From assembly GCF_002285435.1 (NCBI RefSeq), contig NZ_NSBT01000037.1:1194313-1258312 (forward strand): a DNA stretch of 64,000 nucleotides. Reading direction: 5' to 3'. The position numbers and the translations under genes are program-made. The DNA comes from Actibacterium ureilyticum. Lineage in GTDB: Bacteria; Pseudomonadota; Alphaproteobacteria; Rhodobacterales; Rhodobacteraceae. The notes under the pieces were generated by a model. The model was given only the letters and a program-made list of their open reading frames with translations, was not told the origin of the DNA and made no database searches. Shown here one piece after another: positions 8,700 through 17,201 of this stretch (the first letter of the stretch is position 1; the number at the start of each line of letters is the position of its first letter).

Positions 8700-9676
8700 T
8701 CCCCGGCCCCCGTGCCGGTGTCCGCGGTCAGGCCCGCCGCCTGTGCCGAAGGGGCGGGTGTGCGGGGATCGCCATCCAGCGCCGCCGGGATTGCGGCGGT
8801 CAACCATGTCAGCGCGTGCTCCAGCGACAGGGCCGAGCCATAGCTGAGCGCGGCGCTGACATCGGGCGGCGCCACAAGCTCGCGCCCCTGACGGGCCGCA
8901 GGCATCACCGACCGCATCGGGTGATCCAGAACCGGGCCGACACCACCGCCGAAATCCAGCCACAGCAACAGATCCGCATCCAGCGGCGCGATGGTTTCGG
9001 GATCGAGCGCGGCATAGAACCCGCCCAGATCCAGCGCCCGCAGCGCATCGGGCGGCCGGAAGCCCAGATCCGACAAGAGCTTCATTCTGGGGTCGCGCGG
9101 AAACAGAACCATCGGCCCCTGCGCAAGCGCCAGCGTGGCGGTCTTGCCCGCCCATTGCGGCGCGGCGCCGCGGGCGATCCGGGCACGCAGGTCCGCGACG
9201 ACCGCTGCCGCCTGCTCCTGCCGTCCCGCGGCCCGACCGAAGGTGGTCAGCATCTCGGCCCAGTCATGGCCGAAATCCGATACGCCCGGCAGCGGCGGCA
9301 AAACGGGCGCGAAACGCGACAGGCTGCGATATTGCGCCTCGGTCAGGCCGGAATACATCGCCTCGATCAGGTCGGGTTCCAGACGGGCCACGGCCTCCAT
9401 GTCGATCTCACCGCGCAGCTGAATGCCGTTGCCAATCCGCCCCGCCGCCCAGGGCCACAGCCCGGTGTCATCGCCGCCATACCACACGCGATAGGCCACG
9501 GGCCGGACCCCGATGGCCAGCCAGTTGTCGGCACCGTTGAAGGACAGCGTCACGATCCGCTTCGGGGGGTGCTCGATACGGGTAACGCCCCAGCGATGGG
9601 CGATCTCGACCTGCTGCGCCCCGGCGGCCAGGGGCGCCATCGCCCCCAGAACCCAGAACAACAAGACCCGCAGCAT
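8696..9676 (-). CDS. Periplasmic ferric-siderophore-binding protein
   Basis: Class III periplasmic binding protein, 326 residues, with a signal peptide (LLFWVLGAMAPLAAGAQQ). The domain opens with the usual PPKRIVTLSFNGADNWLAIGV and has VARLEPDLIEAMYSGL, matching FepB/FhuD-like proteins. No lipobox cysteine is visible, so it should be soluble in the periplasm. A GGAGAG ribosome site precedes the ATG. First gene of the operon binding protein - FepD - FepG - FepC - MFS, in which every junction overlaps. The divergent AraC gene is the obvious regulator. Confidence 0.9.
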   Translation of the reverse strand: MLRVLLFWVLGAMAPLAAGAQQVEIAHRWGVTRIEHPPKRIVTLSFNGADNWLAIGVRPVAYRVWYGGDDTGLWPWAAGRIGNGIQLRGEIDMEAVARLEPDLIEAMYSGLTEAQYRSLSRFAPVLPPLPGVSDFGHDWAEMLTTFGRAAGRQEQAAAVVADLRARIARGAAPQWAGKTATLALAQGPMVLFPRDPRMKLLSDLGFRPPDALRALDLGGFYAALDPETIAPLDADLLLWLDFGGGVGPVLDHPMRSVMPAARQGRELVAPPDVSAALSYGSALSLEHALTWLTAAIPAALDGDPRTPAPSAQAAGLTADTGTGAGE

Positions 9677-9751
9677 ATCGACTCTCTCCGTTCAAAAGGC
9701 TAGTTTGCGGGTGCCTTTCACCCCAAGGCAGGCAGGTCAAGACAAGACTCA

Positions 9752-9788
9752 CCCACCTGGTTCGATCGTCCAAAAACTGTCAGGTGGG
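9752..9788. promoter_or_regulatory. Inverted repeat CCCACCTG...CAGGTGGG before araC-type gene
   Basis: Perfect 8-bp arms (9752-9759 and 9781-9788) with 21 bp between them, in the 120-bp gap between the divergent binding-protein and AraC genes. The right arm contains AGGTGGG, which is also the only good ribosome site for the AraC gene (8 bases before its ATG). The repeat may be a regulator-binding site or an RNA fold that hides the ribosome site. Confidence 0.5.
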
Positions 9789-9796
9789 AAACTGTC

Positions 9797-10657
9797 ATGG
9801 GGTTTCATCCCAAAATGTACGCCGCTGTGCGCGGCTTCGATCTGGCCGGTCCGCTGTGCAACCTGGTCTTCGACGGCATGACCGTGGACTATTGGCAGGT
9901 GCATGCCCAGACCGGGGCCAGCGGGCGGTATGTGTCGATGCATCCCCGCGTGGTGGTGATGATGAACGGCGCCCGGCTGCGTCTTGCGCTGGACCGCCAG
10001 AGCGCCGGGCAACCGGCCGTGGCTTGTTTCATCCCCGCCGGGGTGGAGCTTTGGAGCCGGGTCGACCAGCCCGGCGATCTGGCGCATCTGGACATTCACA
10101 TCACCCGCCCGATGCTGCGCAGCCTGTCCGAAAGTGCCGCCGCCGTCGCCGCGCCGGTGTTCCTGACCGAAATCGGGCCCATCGCGTCGCTGGCAGAGCT
10201 GCTGGCGCGGGAGTGCCTGGCGCCGCATCGCGATCCCGACCACGCCCAACGCCTGGCGCATCTGATCCTGCTGGAGCTTCTGCACGAGGCCCCCGGCGCG
10301 ACGACCCTGGCCGATACCGCGCCGCCCGACTGGATCGCGGCGGTGCGCCATCACGCGGAAACGAACCTGCATGACAAGCTTTCGGTGGACACCCTGGCGG
10401 CGGTCGCCGGCATGTCGCGCACCAATTTCAACCTGCGTTTCCGCGCCGAAACCGGGCAGTCGCCCTATCGCTGGGTGCTTGGCCTGCGCTGTCATCAGGC
10501 ACAGAACCTGATGCGGCAGGGCGCCGTGCTGGCCGAGATCGCAGATATCTGCGGCTTTGCCGATCAGGCCCATTTCAACCGGGTTTTCAAGGCGCAGACC
10601 GGCCAGACCCCGAAATCTTGGATGATCGAACACCGGGCCGACCGCCCGGGCCGATGA
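9797..10657 (+). CDS. AraC-family regulator of siderophore module 1
   Basis: Transcription regulator of 286 residues. The N-terminal half is a sensing domain (residues 1-180, with PRVVVMMNGARLRL and CFIPAGVELWSRV). The C-terminal 100 residues form the two helix-turn-helix units of AraC: LSVDTLAAVAGMSRTNFNLRF and LAEIADICGFADQAHFNRVF, ending in FKAQTGQTPKSW. It lies between the divergent uptake operon and the co-directional TonB receptor. Known members in this arrangement bind the ferric siderophore and switch on its uptake genes; that role is inferred here. Confidence 0.92.
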   Translation: MGFHPKMYAAVRGFDLAGPLCNLVFDGMTVDYWQVHAQTGASGRYVSMHPRVVVMMNGARLRLALDRQSAGQPAVACFIPAGVELWSRVDQPGDLAHLDIHITRPMLRSLSESAAAVAAPVFLTEIGPIASLAELLARECLAPHRDPDHAQRLAHLILLELLHEAPGATTLADTAPPDWIAAVRHHAETNLHDKLSVDTLAAVAGMSRTNFNLRFRAETGQSPYRWVLGLRCHQAQNLMRQGAVLAEIADICGFADQAHFNRVFKAQTGQTPKSWMIEHRADRPGR

Positions 10658-10772
10658 TCCAAGACAGATCGCGCGCGCGCTTCGTACCTGAGGCCATCCT
10701 AGATCGGGCAGCCAGAGGGTTTCGTGCCAGCCGCGCCCGCGACATCCATTCGAACAACAAGGGGGCGAACAC

Positions 10773-12899
10773 GTGGCATTCCACGAGACGCGACATCTGA
10801 AACCGACCGCGATGGCGCTGCTGCTGACGGGCACCGCCCTGCCGTATCAGGCGCGGGCGCAGGACACCTACGATCTGGGCACGCTGGTGCTGGAAACGTT
10901 CGAGGATTCGAACACCGCGGTCGAGGGCGACCAGACGAACCCGCCCACCGCGACCGGCTCGAAAGTGCCGGTGCTGCTGTCGGAGGTGCCGCAATCGGTC
11001 TCTGTCCTGGGCCGCGAGGGGATCGAGGCGTTCGGCGCCAACCGCGCGTCCGAGGCGCTGCGCTATACCGCCGGGGTGACCACCGATGTCTTCGGCGATG
11101 ACAGCGATTACGACTGGCTGCGCATCCGCGGGTTTCAGGCCGATCAGACGGGCACCTATCTGGACAATGCGCAGAACCTGTCCTTTGCCTTCGGCTCTTT
11201 CTATATCGACCCCTATACGCTGCAGCGGATCGAGGTGCTGCGCGGCGCCTCGTCGGCGCTTTACGGCGGATCGAACCCGGGCGGGCTGGTCAACTATGTC
11301 TCGAAACGGCCCGGCGGGCATGTGGGCGAGACCAGCCTGGGGGTGAACGACGCGGGCGCGGGCTGGCTGGAGTTCGACCTGGGCGAGGATCTGGACGAAA
11401 ACCGGGCCTGGCGCGTGACCGGGCGGCTGGAAGGCGGCCAGAAATACGACGACCTGAACGAGGGGCTGCGCGGCACCCTGGCGCCGTCGTTCAAATTCGC
11501 CACTCAGGGCGGCACGGAAATCACCCTGCTGGCCAACCTGCATCGGGCCAGCGAAAAGCATAACGGGTCGACCTTCCTGCCCTATTACGGCACGGTCGAA
11601 AGAACCGCCGAGTTCGGCTATATCGACGATGACGCCAATTTCTCGGACCCCGACTGGGACGATTACGAGCGCAAGCAGGCGACGGTTTCGGCGATTGTCG
11701 AACATGCGTTCGACAACGGGTTCAAGTTCACCGGGATCGGCCGGCTGGGCTATGCGGATCTTCAGGAAAGCTATTACTATCCCTATGGTTACGCCGGTTA
11801 TGCAACCACGCCGACGGATGCCGATGGCAGCCTGAGCCTGATCGCGTTTCACCACGAAACCCGCACCCGTACCGCGCAGGCGGACCTGCGCTATTACGGC
11901 ACCATCGATGGCGGCGCGGGCGTGAGCCATGATCTGCTGGTGGGGCTGGACATGCGCCGCTATGTGATCGACGAGGTGCAGCAATCGGGCTTTGGCAGCA
12001 ATGCCGTGGCCAATGTGACCGACCCCGGCACGCCGGTGCTGTTCGCCCCCTATCAGGATGCGACGACCACGCAGAACCAGATCGGGCTTTACGTGCAAGA
12101 CCAGGTGCGTTTCGGCCAGGGCTGGATCGCCACCGGGAACCTGCGCCATGACTGGGTGCAGACCGATCAGGACGGCGCCAGCGGCTTCGACCGCGACGAC
12201 AACGCCACATCGGGCCGCGCCGCGCTGGCCTATGCGTTCGACAATGGCGTCACGCCCTATCTGACCTATTCGACCTTTTTCGACCCGATCATCGTATCGC
12301 CCGCCGATGGGATCACCGAACCCGAAAGCGGCGATCAGTGGGAGGTCGGCGTGAAATGGATGCCGGGCGGGGGCAATTTCTGGCTGACCGCGGCGGCGTT
12401 CCAGATCGACCGCGAGAATGTGCAGACCGGCAATTTCTTCACCGGCTATGACCAGATCGGCAAGGTCCGCTCGACCGGCGTGGAGCTGGAGGGGCGCTAT
12501 GCGTTCGACAATGGCCTGAGCCTGCGCGGGGCGGCGACCTGGACCGATGTCGAGATCCGGGCCGACTCCGATGCCAGCCTGATCGGCAACACCCCCACCC
12601 TGACACCGGATTTCGAGGCCGCGCTGGCCGCGTTCTATGAGTTCGGCAACGGTCTGACGCTGGGCGCGGGGCTGCGCCACCAAAGCGCGTCCTTCGCCAA
12701 CGCCGCCAACACGCTGAAAGTGGACAGTTTCACCCTGGTGGATCTGAGCGCGTCCTATGCGTTCGGCGACGGTCTGACCGCAGATCTGGCGATCACCAAC
12801 CTTGCCGACAAGCGCCACGTGACCGGGTGCCAGACGGAATATGTCTGTTCCTATGGCAGCGGGCGCGAGATCTCGCTGGCGATCACGCGGGAATTCTGA
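10773..12899 (+). CDS. TonB-dependent siderophore receptor, module 1
   Basis: Outer-membrane receptor of 708 residues. The start is GTG at 10773, chosen because AAGGGGG lies just upstream and the next residues lead into a signal peptide (TAMALLLTGTALPYQARAQ). A TonB-box-like YDLGTLVLE follows the cleavage site. The plug has VPVLLSEVPQSVSVLGREGI and the hallmark IEVLRGASSALYGGSNPGGLVNYVSKRP (shown in parts: IEVLRGASSALYGGSNPGG, LVNYVSKRP), typical of hydroxamate-siderophore receptors of the FhuA/FoxA group. The C-terminus ends in a phenylalanine after LAITRE, as barrels do. Supplies the periplasmic binding protein at 8696. Confidence 0.92.
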   Translation: MAFHETRHLKPTAMALLLTGTALPYQARAQDTYDLGTLVLETFEDSNTAVEGDQTNPPTATGSKVPVLLSEVPQSVSVLGREGIEAFGANRASEALRYTAGVTTDVFGDDSDYDWLRIRGFQADQTGTYLDNAQNLSFAFGSFYIDPYTLQRIEVLRGASSALYGGSNPGGLVNYVSKRPGGHVGETSLGVNDAGAGWLEFDLGEDLDENRAWRVTGRLEGGQKYDDLNEGLRGTLAPSFKFATQGGTEITLLANLHRASEKHNGSTFLPYYGTVERTAEFGYIDDDANFSDPDWDDYERKQATVSAIVEHAFDNGFKFTGIGRLGYADLQESYYYPYGYAGYATTPTDADGSLSLIAFHHETRTRTAQADLRYYGTIDGGAGVSHDLLVGLDMRRYVIDEVQQSGFGSNAVANVTDPGTPVLFAPYQDATTTQNQIGLYVQDQVRFGQGWIATGNLRHDWVQTDQDGASGFDRDDNATSGRAALAYAFDNGVTPYLTYSTFFDPIIVSPADGITEPESGDQWEVGVKWMPGGGNFWLTAAAFQIDRENVQTGNFFTGYDQIGKVRSTGVELEGRYAFDNGLSLRGAATWTDVEIRADSDASLIGNTPTLTPDFEAALAAFYEFGNGLTLGAGLRHQSASFANAANTLKVDSFTLVDLSASYAFGDGLTADLAITNLADKRHVTGCQTEYVCSYGSGREISLAITREF

Positions 12900-12926
12900 C
12901 CGCCCGACTAAGGGGCTTCAACGGCG

Positions 12927-12952
12927 CGGGCCGGACCGGTATCCCCGGCCCG
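12927..12952. terminator. GC hairpin between convergent genes
   Basis: CGGGCCGG (12927-12934) pairs with CCGGCCCG (12945-12952) over a 10-base loop. It lies in the 65-bp gap between the receptor (plus) and thiF (minus), where both transcripts must end. There is no clear U-run, so its efficiency is uncertain. Confidence 0.5.
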
Positions 12953-12964
12953 GCCCGATTGCGT

Positions 12965-13933
12965 TCAACCGGCGCTGACGGCCAGAAGCGCAAGATCGCC
13001 ACAGCCCCGCGCGCTCAGATCGTCCGCCGCCTGCCAGGCGCGCAGGCCCGACTGGCAACACAGCACCAGACGCCGGTCGCGCGGCGGTTGCCAGTGGCGC
13101 AGATCGGCAGCCCCCATGCGCAGGGCCCCTGTGGTCAGCGGCTGCGCCACCTCGTCCGTGCCGCGCAGATCGATCACCAGATCGTCGTCGCGCAGCATCT
13201 GCCGGGCGATGAACGGAATGGCCTCGGCCGGTTCGGGGCTGCCCAGAAACGCAAAGCCGCCGAACCGCATGTCGGCCAGATCGGCGGTGATCATCCGGCC
13301 CAGCACCGCCGCCCCGTCGCCCAGCAACACCCGAAGCGCCATCTGCGCCTGCAACGTGCCGAACATCCCCACCACTGGCCCCAGCACCCCGGCGGTGGTA
13401 CAGGTCGCCCCGGTTGCGGGCGGTTCGGGAAAGACCGCGCGCAGCGATGGCGCCGTCCCGCAATAGCCGCCGATATACCCCGCCTGTCCCAGCACGCTGG
13501 CCGATATCAGCGGCGTTCGGGCCGCCAGACAGGCATCCGACAGGGTATAGGACACCGCGAAACTGTCCGCCGCATCCACCACCACATCGGCCGCATCGAC
13601 CAGCCGTGGCGCCGTCAGCGGGGTCAGCGCGGCGACCTGTGCCTCGACCGTGATGCCGGGGTTGCGCGCAAGCACCGCGTCGCGCGCGGCCTCGGCCTTG
13701 GGCCGGCCAAGATCGGCCATGCGGTAGAGCGGCTGCCGGTGCAGATTGCTTTCCTCGACCGTATCGGGATCGACCAGCGTGATCCGCCCCACCCCGGCCC
13801 CTGCCAGGTATTGCAGCACCGGACAGCCCAGCCCCCCGGCCCCAATGACGACCACATGCGCCCCGGCCAGCCGCGCCTGGCCCGTGGCACCGACCCCCGG
13901 CACGGCCATCTGGCGGATATAGCGGTCCGTCAT
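12965..13933 (-). CDS. thiF: ThiF-type adenylyltransferase with rhodanese domain
   Basis: Adenylates the C-terminal glycine of ThiS and probably helps load sulfur for the thiazole ring. It has 322 residues. The nucleotide site is VVIGAGGLGCPVLQYLAGAGVG (shown in parts: VVIGAGGLGCPVLQYLAG); the catalytic region has CTTAGVLGPVVG near residue 175. The C-terminal 80 residues are a rhodanese domain (LVIDLRGTDE ... CCQSGLRAWQ), with the CQSGLR loop carrying the sulfur-accepting cysteine. The paired CxxC zinc ligands of many E1-like enzymes are not visible. ATG at 13933 overlaps the thiE stop. Last gene of the operon. Confidence 0.88.
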   Translation of the reverse strand: MTDRYIRQMAVPGVGATGQARLAGAHVVVIGAGGLGCPVLQYLAGAGVGRITLVDPDTVEESNLHRQPLYRMADLGRPKAEAARDAVLARNPGITVEAQVAALTPLTAPRLVDAADVVVDAADSFAVSYTLSDACLAARTPLISASVLGQAGYIGGYCGTAPSLRAVFPEPPATGATCTTAGVLGPVVGMFGTLQAQMALRVLLGDGAAVLGRMITADLADMRFGGFAFLGSPEPAEAIPFIARQMLRDDDLVIDLRGTDEVAQPLTTGALRMGAADLRHWQPPRDRRLVLCCQSGLRAWQAADDLSARGCGDLALLAVSAG

Positions 13934-14526
13934 GCGCAAACCTTCAGCCATTCGCGCGTGCGCGCGGCGGGGTCGTCCGCCTGTATCAGGTCGGTGACGA
14001 CCGCCACACTGTCGGCCCCGGCCCTCAGGACACCGGGCGCGCGCGCGGGCGTCAGCCCGCCGATCGCCACCAGCGGCACAGCCCCGGCGCGGCGTTTCCA
14101 GTCGCTGACCCGGTCCAGCCCCTGCGGCCCCCATTTCATCTTTTTCAACAAGGTCGGATAGACCGGCCCCAGCGCGACATAGGCCGGATCGAAGCCCAAC
14201 GCGCGGTCCAGCTCGGCTGTGTCGTGGGTCGACAGACCGAACCGCACCCCCGCACGGCGCAGCGCGGGAATATCGGCGGTGTCCAGATCCTCTTGCCCCA
14301 GATGGACGAAATCGCAACCCAGATCCAGCGCCACCTGCCAGTAATCGTTGACGATCAGCTGGGCGTCATGCTGCGCGCAGATCGCGCGCGCCCGGTCCAC
14401 CTGATCCCGGATCTGCGCATCGTCGCAATCCTTCAGTCGCAACTGGACCAGCCGCACGCCCTGCGGGACGATCCGCGCCAGCAGATCCACATCCCCCACG
14501 ATGGGATAGAACCGCTCCATCGTCAC
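13930..14526 (-). CDS. thiE: Thiamine-phosphate synthase ThiE
   Basis: Joins hydroxymethylpyrimidine diphosphate to the thiazole phosphate to give thiamine phosphate in the cytoplasm. It has 198 residues with the TIM-barrel landmarks [35 protein letters not shown] and LVAIGGLTP. These match the pyrophosphate and thiazole-phosphate sites of the family. The ATG overlaps the thiG stop (ATGA). This subclass is shorter than Escherichia coli ThiE. Confidence 0.93.
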   Translation of the reverse strand: MTMERFYPIVGDVDLLARIVPQGVRLVQLRLKDCDDAQIRDQVDRARAICAQHDAQLIVNDYWQVALDLGCDFVHLGQEDLDTADIPALRRAGVRFGLSTHDTAELDRALGFDPAYVALGPVYPTLLKKMKWGPQGLDRVSDWKRRAGAVPLVAIGGLTPARAPGVLRAGADSVAVVTDLIQADDPAARTREWLKVCA

Positions 14527-15287
14527 AGCTCTGCCAAGCCCAGCACCGGGGTGGATGGCACCGCCATGTCGCGGCGTTCGATCGGGTCGGCCTCGAACCC
14601 GGCCCGCCCCGCCTGAACCGCCAGGGCCATGGCGCGGGCCATGCCGACCGGATCGCCGGCCCGCGCGACGGCGGTGTTCAAAAGCACGGCGTCAAAGCCC
14701 AGCTCCATCGCCATGGCCGCATCCGACGGGCGCCCGATCCCGGCATCCACGATCAGCGGCACGCCGGGGAAATGCGCCCGCATGGACCGAAGCGCATCGG
14801 GGTTGCGCAACCCCTGCGCCGAACCGATGGGCGCCCCCCACGGCATCAGCACATCGCAACCCGCATCCAGAAGCCGCTCGCCGACGATCAGATCGTCGGT
14901 CGTATAGGGAAAGACCTGAAACCCCTCGTCGCTCAGGGTCCGGGCGGCCTCGACCAGGCCAAAGACATCGGGCTGCAACGTGTCGGAATGGCCGATCACC
15001 TCGAGCTTGATCCAGTCGGTCGCGAAAATCTCGCGGGCCATGCGCGCGGTCGTGACGGCCTCGGCCGCCGTGTGGCATCCGGCGGTGTTGGGCAGGATCC
15101 GCACGCCGGTTTCGCGCAGCAGGTCCCAGAACCCCGCACCGGTGCCCGACGCGGTTTCACGCCGCAGGCTGACCGTCACGATCTGGCACCCGCTGGCGGA
15201 GATCGCATCGACCAGATGCGCCGGCGAGGGGTATTGCGCGCTGCCCAGCAGCAGCCGCGACGACAATTCGGTTCCGTAAAGATCCAT
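14523..15287 (-). CDS. thiG: Thiazole synthase ThiG
   Basis: Builds the thiazole phosphate from deoxyxylulose phosphate, dehydroglycine and ThiS thiocarboxylate. It has 254 residues, the normal length. The Schiff-base lysine is in [11 protein letters not shown], and the phosphate-binding loops are seen in [15 protein letters not shown] and [14 protein letters not shown] with [13 protein letters not shown]. It begins 3 bp after the thiS stop. Confidence 0.95.
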   Translation of the reverse strand: MDLYGTELSSRLLLGSAQYPSPAHLVDAISASGCQIVTVSLRRETASGTGAGFWDLLRETGVRILPNTAGCHTAAEAVTTARMAREIFATDWIKLEVIGHSDTLQPDVFGLVEAARTLSDEGFQVFPYTTDDLIVGERLLDAGCDVLMPWGAPIGSAQGLRNPDALRSMRAHFPGVPLIVDAGIGRPSDAAMAMELGFDAVLLNTAVARAGDPVGMARAMALAVQAGRAGFEADPIERRDMAVPSTPVLGLAEL

Positions 15288-15290
15288 CGC

Positions 15291-15488
15291 TCAGCCCCCC
15301 TGCATCGGCGCCAGAACCTCCAGCCGGTCGCCCTCGCCCAAGGCGGTTGCGGCCCGCTCGGCGCGCGGGATGAAATCCCCGTTCAGCGCGGTGGCGATAG
15401 CGGGGCTGTCAAAGCCCAGCTCGGGCAAGGCATCGGCCAGGTTGGTGGCGCGGATGTCGCGCGGTTCAGCATTGACCAGGATCTTCAT
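15291..15488 (-). CDS. thiS: Sulfur carrier protein ThiS
   Basis: A 65-residue ubiquitin-fold protein ending in the diagnostic GG (LEVLAPMQGG), whose last glycine is adenylated by ThiF and carries sulfur to ThiG. The stretch ALNGDFIPRAERA matches the family. The start overlaps the end of thiO by 23 bp. Confidence 0.94.
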   Translation of the reverse strand: MKILVNAEPRDIRATNLADALPELGFDSPAIATALNGDFIPRAERAATALGEGDRLEVLAPMQGG

Positions 15489-16425
15489 CGACAGTCTCCT
15501 TGCTCATGGTCCGGGCAAGCTGGCCCGCCAGGGCGGGGGCCAGCAGAAACCCGTGGCGATACAGCCCATTCAGGTGATAGGTCGCGCCGACCCGTGTCAG
15601 GCGCGGCAGGTTGTCGGCAAAAGCCGGGCGCAGGCCGACGCCGGTTTCGATCACGCTGGCCTCGGCCAGGGCGGGATGCAGCGCAAAGGCCGCGCCCAGC
15701 AGTTCCAGCATCGAGCGCAGCGTGACCGGATGGCGCGCGGCGCTTTCCACCATCGTCGCCCCGATCATGAACCGGCCGTTTCCGCGCGGCACCAGGTAAA
15801 GCGGGATGCGCGGATGCAACAGCCGCAGGGTGCGCGTGATCTCGACCCCCGGCGCGTCGATCACGGCCATTTCCCCGCGCACCGCACGCAGCCCGGTCAA
15901 TTCCGCCGCCATTCCCCGGCAATCGACATCGACCCGGTCGGGCGCCGGGGTGCCATAGCGGATCTCGACCCCCGATGCGCGCGCGGCCGCGGCCAGATCG
16001 GCAAGCGCGCGTCGCGGGTTCAGATGCGCCTCGTCCCGGAAGAACAGCCCGCGCTGGAACCGGCCCTGCAACGCGGGTTCAAGCTGTGCGATTTCCGCAC
16101 CATTCAGCCATTGGTGGCGCTGGGTGCGGCGGGCGAAACGGTCCAGCTCGGACCGGTCGCGTGGGGGCGTCAGAACCAGCGTTCCGCGCCGCGTGACCGG
16201 CGTGATCCCCGCCCACCAGTCGATTGCGCCGGTGCCCAGGCGCACGACCTCGGGGTCGGCGGTCTCGCCCTCGCACCAGGGGGCCAGCATGCCGCCTGCC
16301 CACCAGGACGCGGCGGCGTCGCCAGTTGCCGCGCTGGCCTCGAACACGGTGACCTGTGCGCCCGCCCGCGCCAGTTCATAGGCACAGGCAAGGCCCGCAA
16401 CACCGGCGCCCGCAACGGTGATCAT
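15466..16425 (-). CDS. thiO: Glycine oxidase ThiO
   Basis: FAD-dependent oxidase that makes dehydroglycine for the thiazole ring, the oxygen-using alternative to ThiH. It has 319 residues from ATG 16425. The FAD-binding opening is VAGAGVAGLACAYELARAG, followed by the acidic end of the second strand in VFEA and by ASWWAGGMLAP. The C-terminal part has VGLRPAFADNLPRL and NGLYRHGFLLAPALA, as in D-amino-acid-oxidase relatives. A TTG 27 bp upstream would add nine residues before the Rossmann strand and is less likely. First gene of the operon, about 180 bp downstream of the TPP riboswitch. Confidence 0.92.
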   Translation of the reverse strand: MITVAGAGVAGLACAYELARAGAQVTVFEASAATGDAAASWWAGGMLAPWCEGETADPEVVRLGTGAIDWWAGITPVTRRGTLVLTPPRDRSELDRFARRTQRHQWLNGAEIAQLEPALQGRFQRGLFFRDEAHLNPRRALADLAAAARASGVEIRYGTPAPDRVDVDCRGMAAELTGLRAVRGEMAVIDAPGVEITRTLRLLHPRIPLYLVPRGNGRFMIGATMVESAARHPVTLRSMLELLGAAFALHPALAEASVIETGVGLRPAFADNLPRLTRVGATYHLNGLYRHGFLLAPALAGQLARTMSKETVDEDPGQC

Positions 16426-16606
16426 GCGCCCATCCGGCAGGCACGGCGACAAGGTTGCGGCAGTCGTCCAAAGGGGGACAGGCCCATCTGCTATCCTTCG
16501 CGTTCACGACACAGCAAAGACGAACCGGGCGGGGGAAGGTGGCCGGGACGCGGCAACGCGCCCTTCAGCCGGGATCGCAAAGGCGGAAACCCGCAACGCG
16601 CCCTCA
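16426..16606 (-). other. Long leader between TPP aptamer and thiO
   Basis: About 180 bases separate the aptamer from the thiO start. The stretch holds a direct repeat of AGGGCGCGTTGC (minus-strand sense, about 16553-16564 and 16594-16605) and would contain the expression platform. I find no clear uracil-tailed terminator hairpin and no convincing gene in it. Confidence 0.4.
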
Positions 16607-16715
16607 GCTTCCTACGCCAGTGTCAACTGGGTCAGGTTCAAAGGGTCGCCTCACCCGGATGGTTGCCATCCGCGTCAGCCTCTCAGTCCCCTGGGCGGGA
16701 CTCCCCTGCAAGCGG
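16607..16715 (-). promoter_or_regulatory. TPP riboswitch (THI element)
   Basis: On the minus strand the conserved pieces occur in order: GGGGAGTCCC, GACTGAGAGGCTGA, a variable hairpin (CGGATGGCAACCATCCG), ACCCTTTGAACCTGAC, CAGTTGACACTGG and GCGTAGGAAG. These match the two ligand-binding helices of the thiamine-pyrophosphate aptamer. It lies upstream of thiOSGEF and should shut the operon when TPP is plentiful. The element is unmistakable, but the exact ends are approximate. The control mode (terminator or hidden ribosome site) is not clear. Confidence 0.95.
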
Positions 16716-16755
16716 GGATGTTAGAAGGCATTGATGCGCTTCACAAGCCGCTCGA

Positions 16756-17082
16756 TCACCGCAGCGCGGGCGGCGTCACGTCCTTGGGCCGGCTGGGCGC
16801 AACCGGGGCGTCGTCGACGACAAGCTGTTCTTCCAGGATTTGCAAGCCCTTGGGCTTCTTCTCGCGATAGCGGATGATGCGCTTCAACTCGGGGAAATGG
16901 TCCCAGTTCCAGGACGAATAGCTGCCGCCGGTCACGGTCGAGATCGTGCGCATCGCAAAGCCGAACCGGTCTTCGGACACCACCTCGACGATGGTTCCGG
17001 CGGGGACGGGACAGCCCCTGCCATCATGCAGGACCCATGGCCCCCAAAATTCGCCACCCATCTGTGTCCAGTTCGACGCCAT
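16756..17082 (-). CDS. Small hypothetical protein, tryptophan-rich N-terminus
   Basis: A 108-residue reading frame that I do not recognise. ATG at 17082 is preceded by AGGTGGGG; a GTG at 17115 would add eleven residues (RRLFRWGYWW). The visible part has WTQMGGEFWGPWVLHDGRG, then VPAGTIVEVVSEDRFGFAMR, WNWDHFPELKRIIRYREKKP and a disordered proline-rich tail. It looks like a compact beta domain. Proteins of this look are common in prophages, but there is no other phage gene here. It lies 119 bp downstream of the GTPase operon on the same strand, and could be its last gene or independent. Confidence 0.5.
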   Translation of the reverse strand: MASNWTQMGGEFWGPWVLHDGRGCPVPAGTIVEVVSEDRFGFAMRTISTVTGGSYSSWNWDHFPELKRIIRYREKKPKGLQILEEQLVVDDAPVAPSRPKDVTPPALR

Positions 17083-17201
17083 CCACCAATATCCCCACCT
17101 GAAAAGCCGCCTCACACCGGAGACAGCACGTTAAGGATAACGGAGCGCAGGCTCTTAACAATGCACGAGTCTGCAACAGTGATAATCGCTCAGGGAAACA
17201 G

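Noticed and set aside
10587-12818. 743-codon minus-strand frame over the module 1 receptor
   Set aside because: Antisense shadow of a receptor gene; no family motif can be read.
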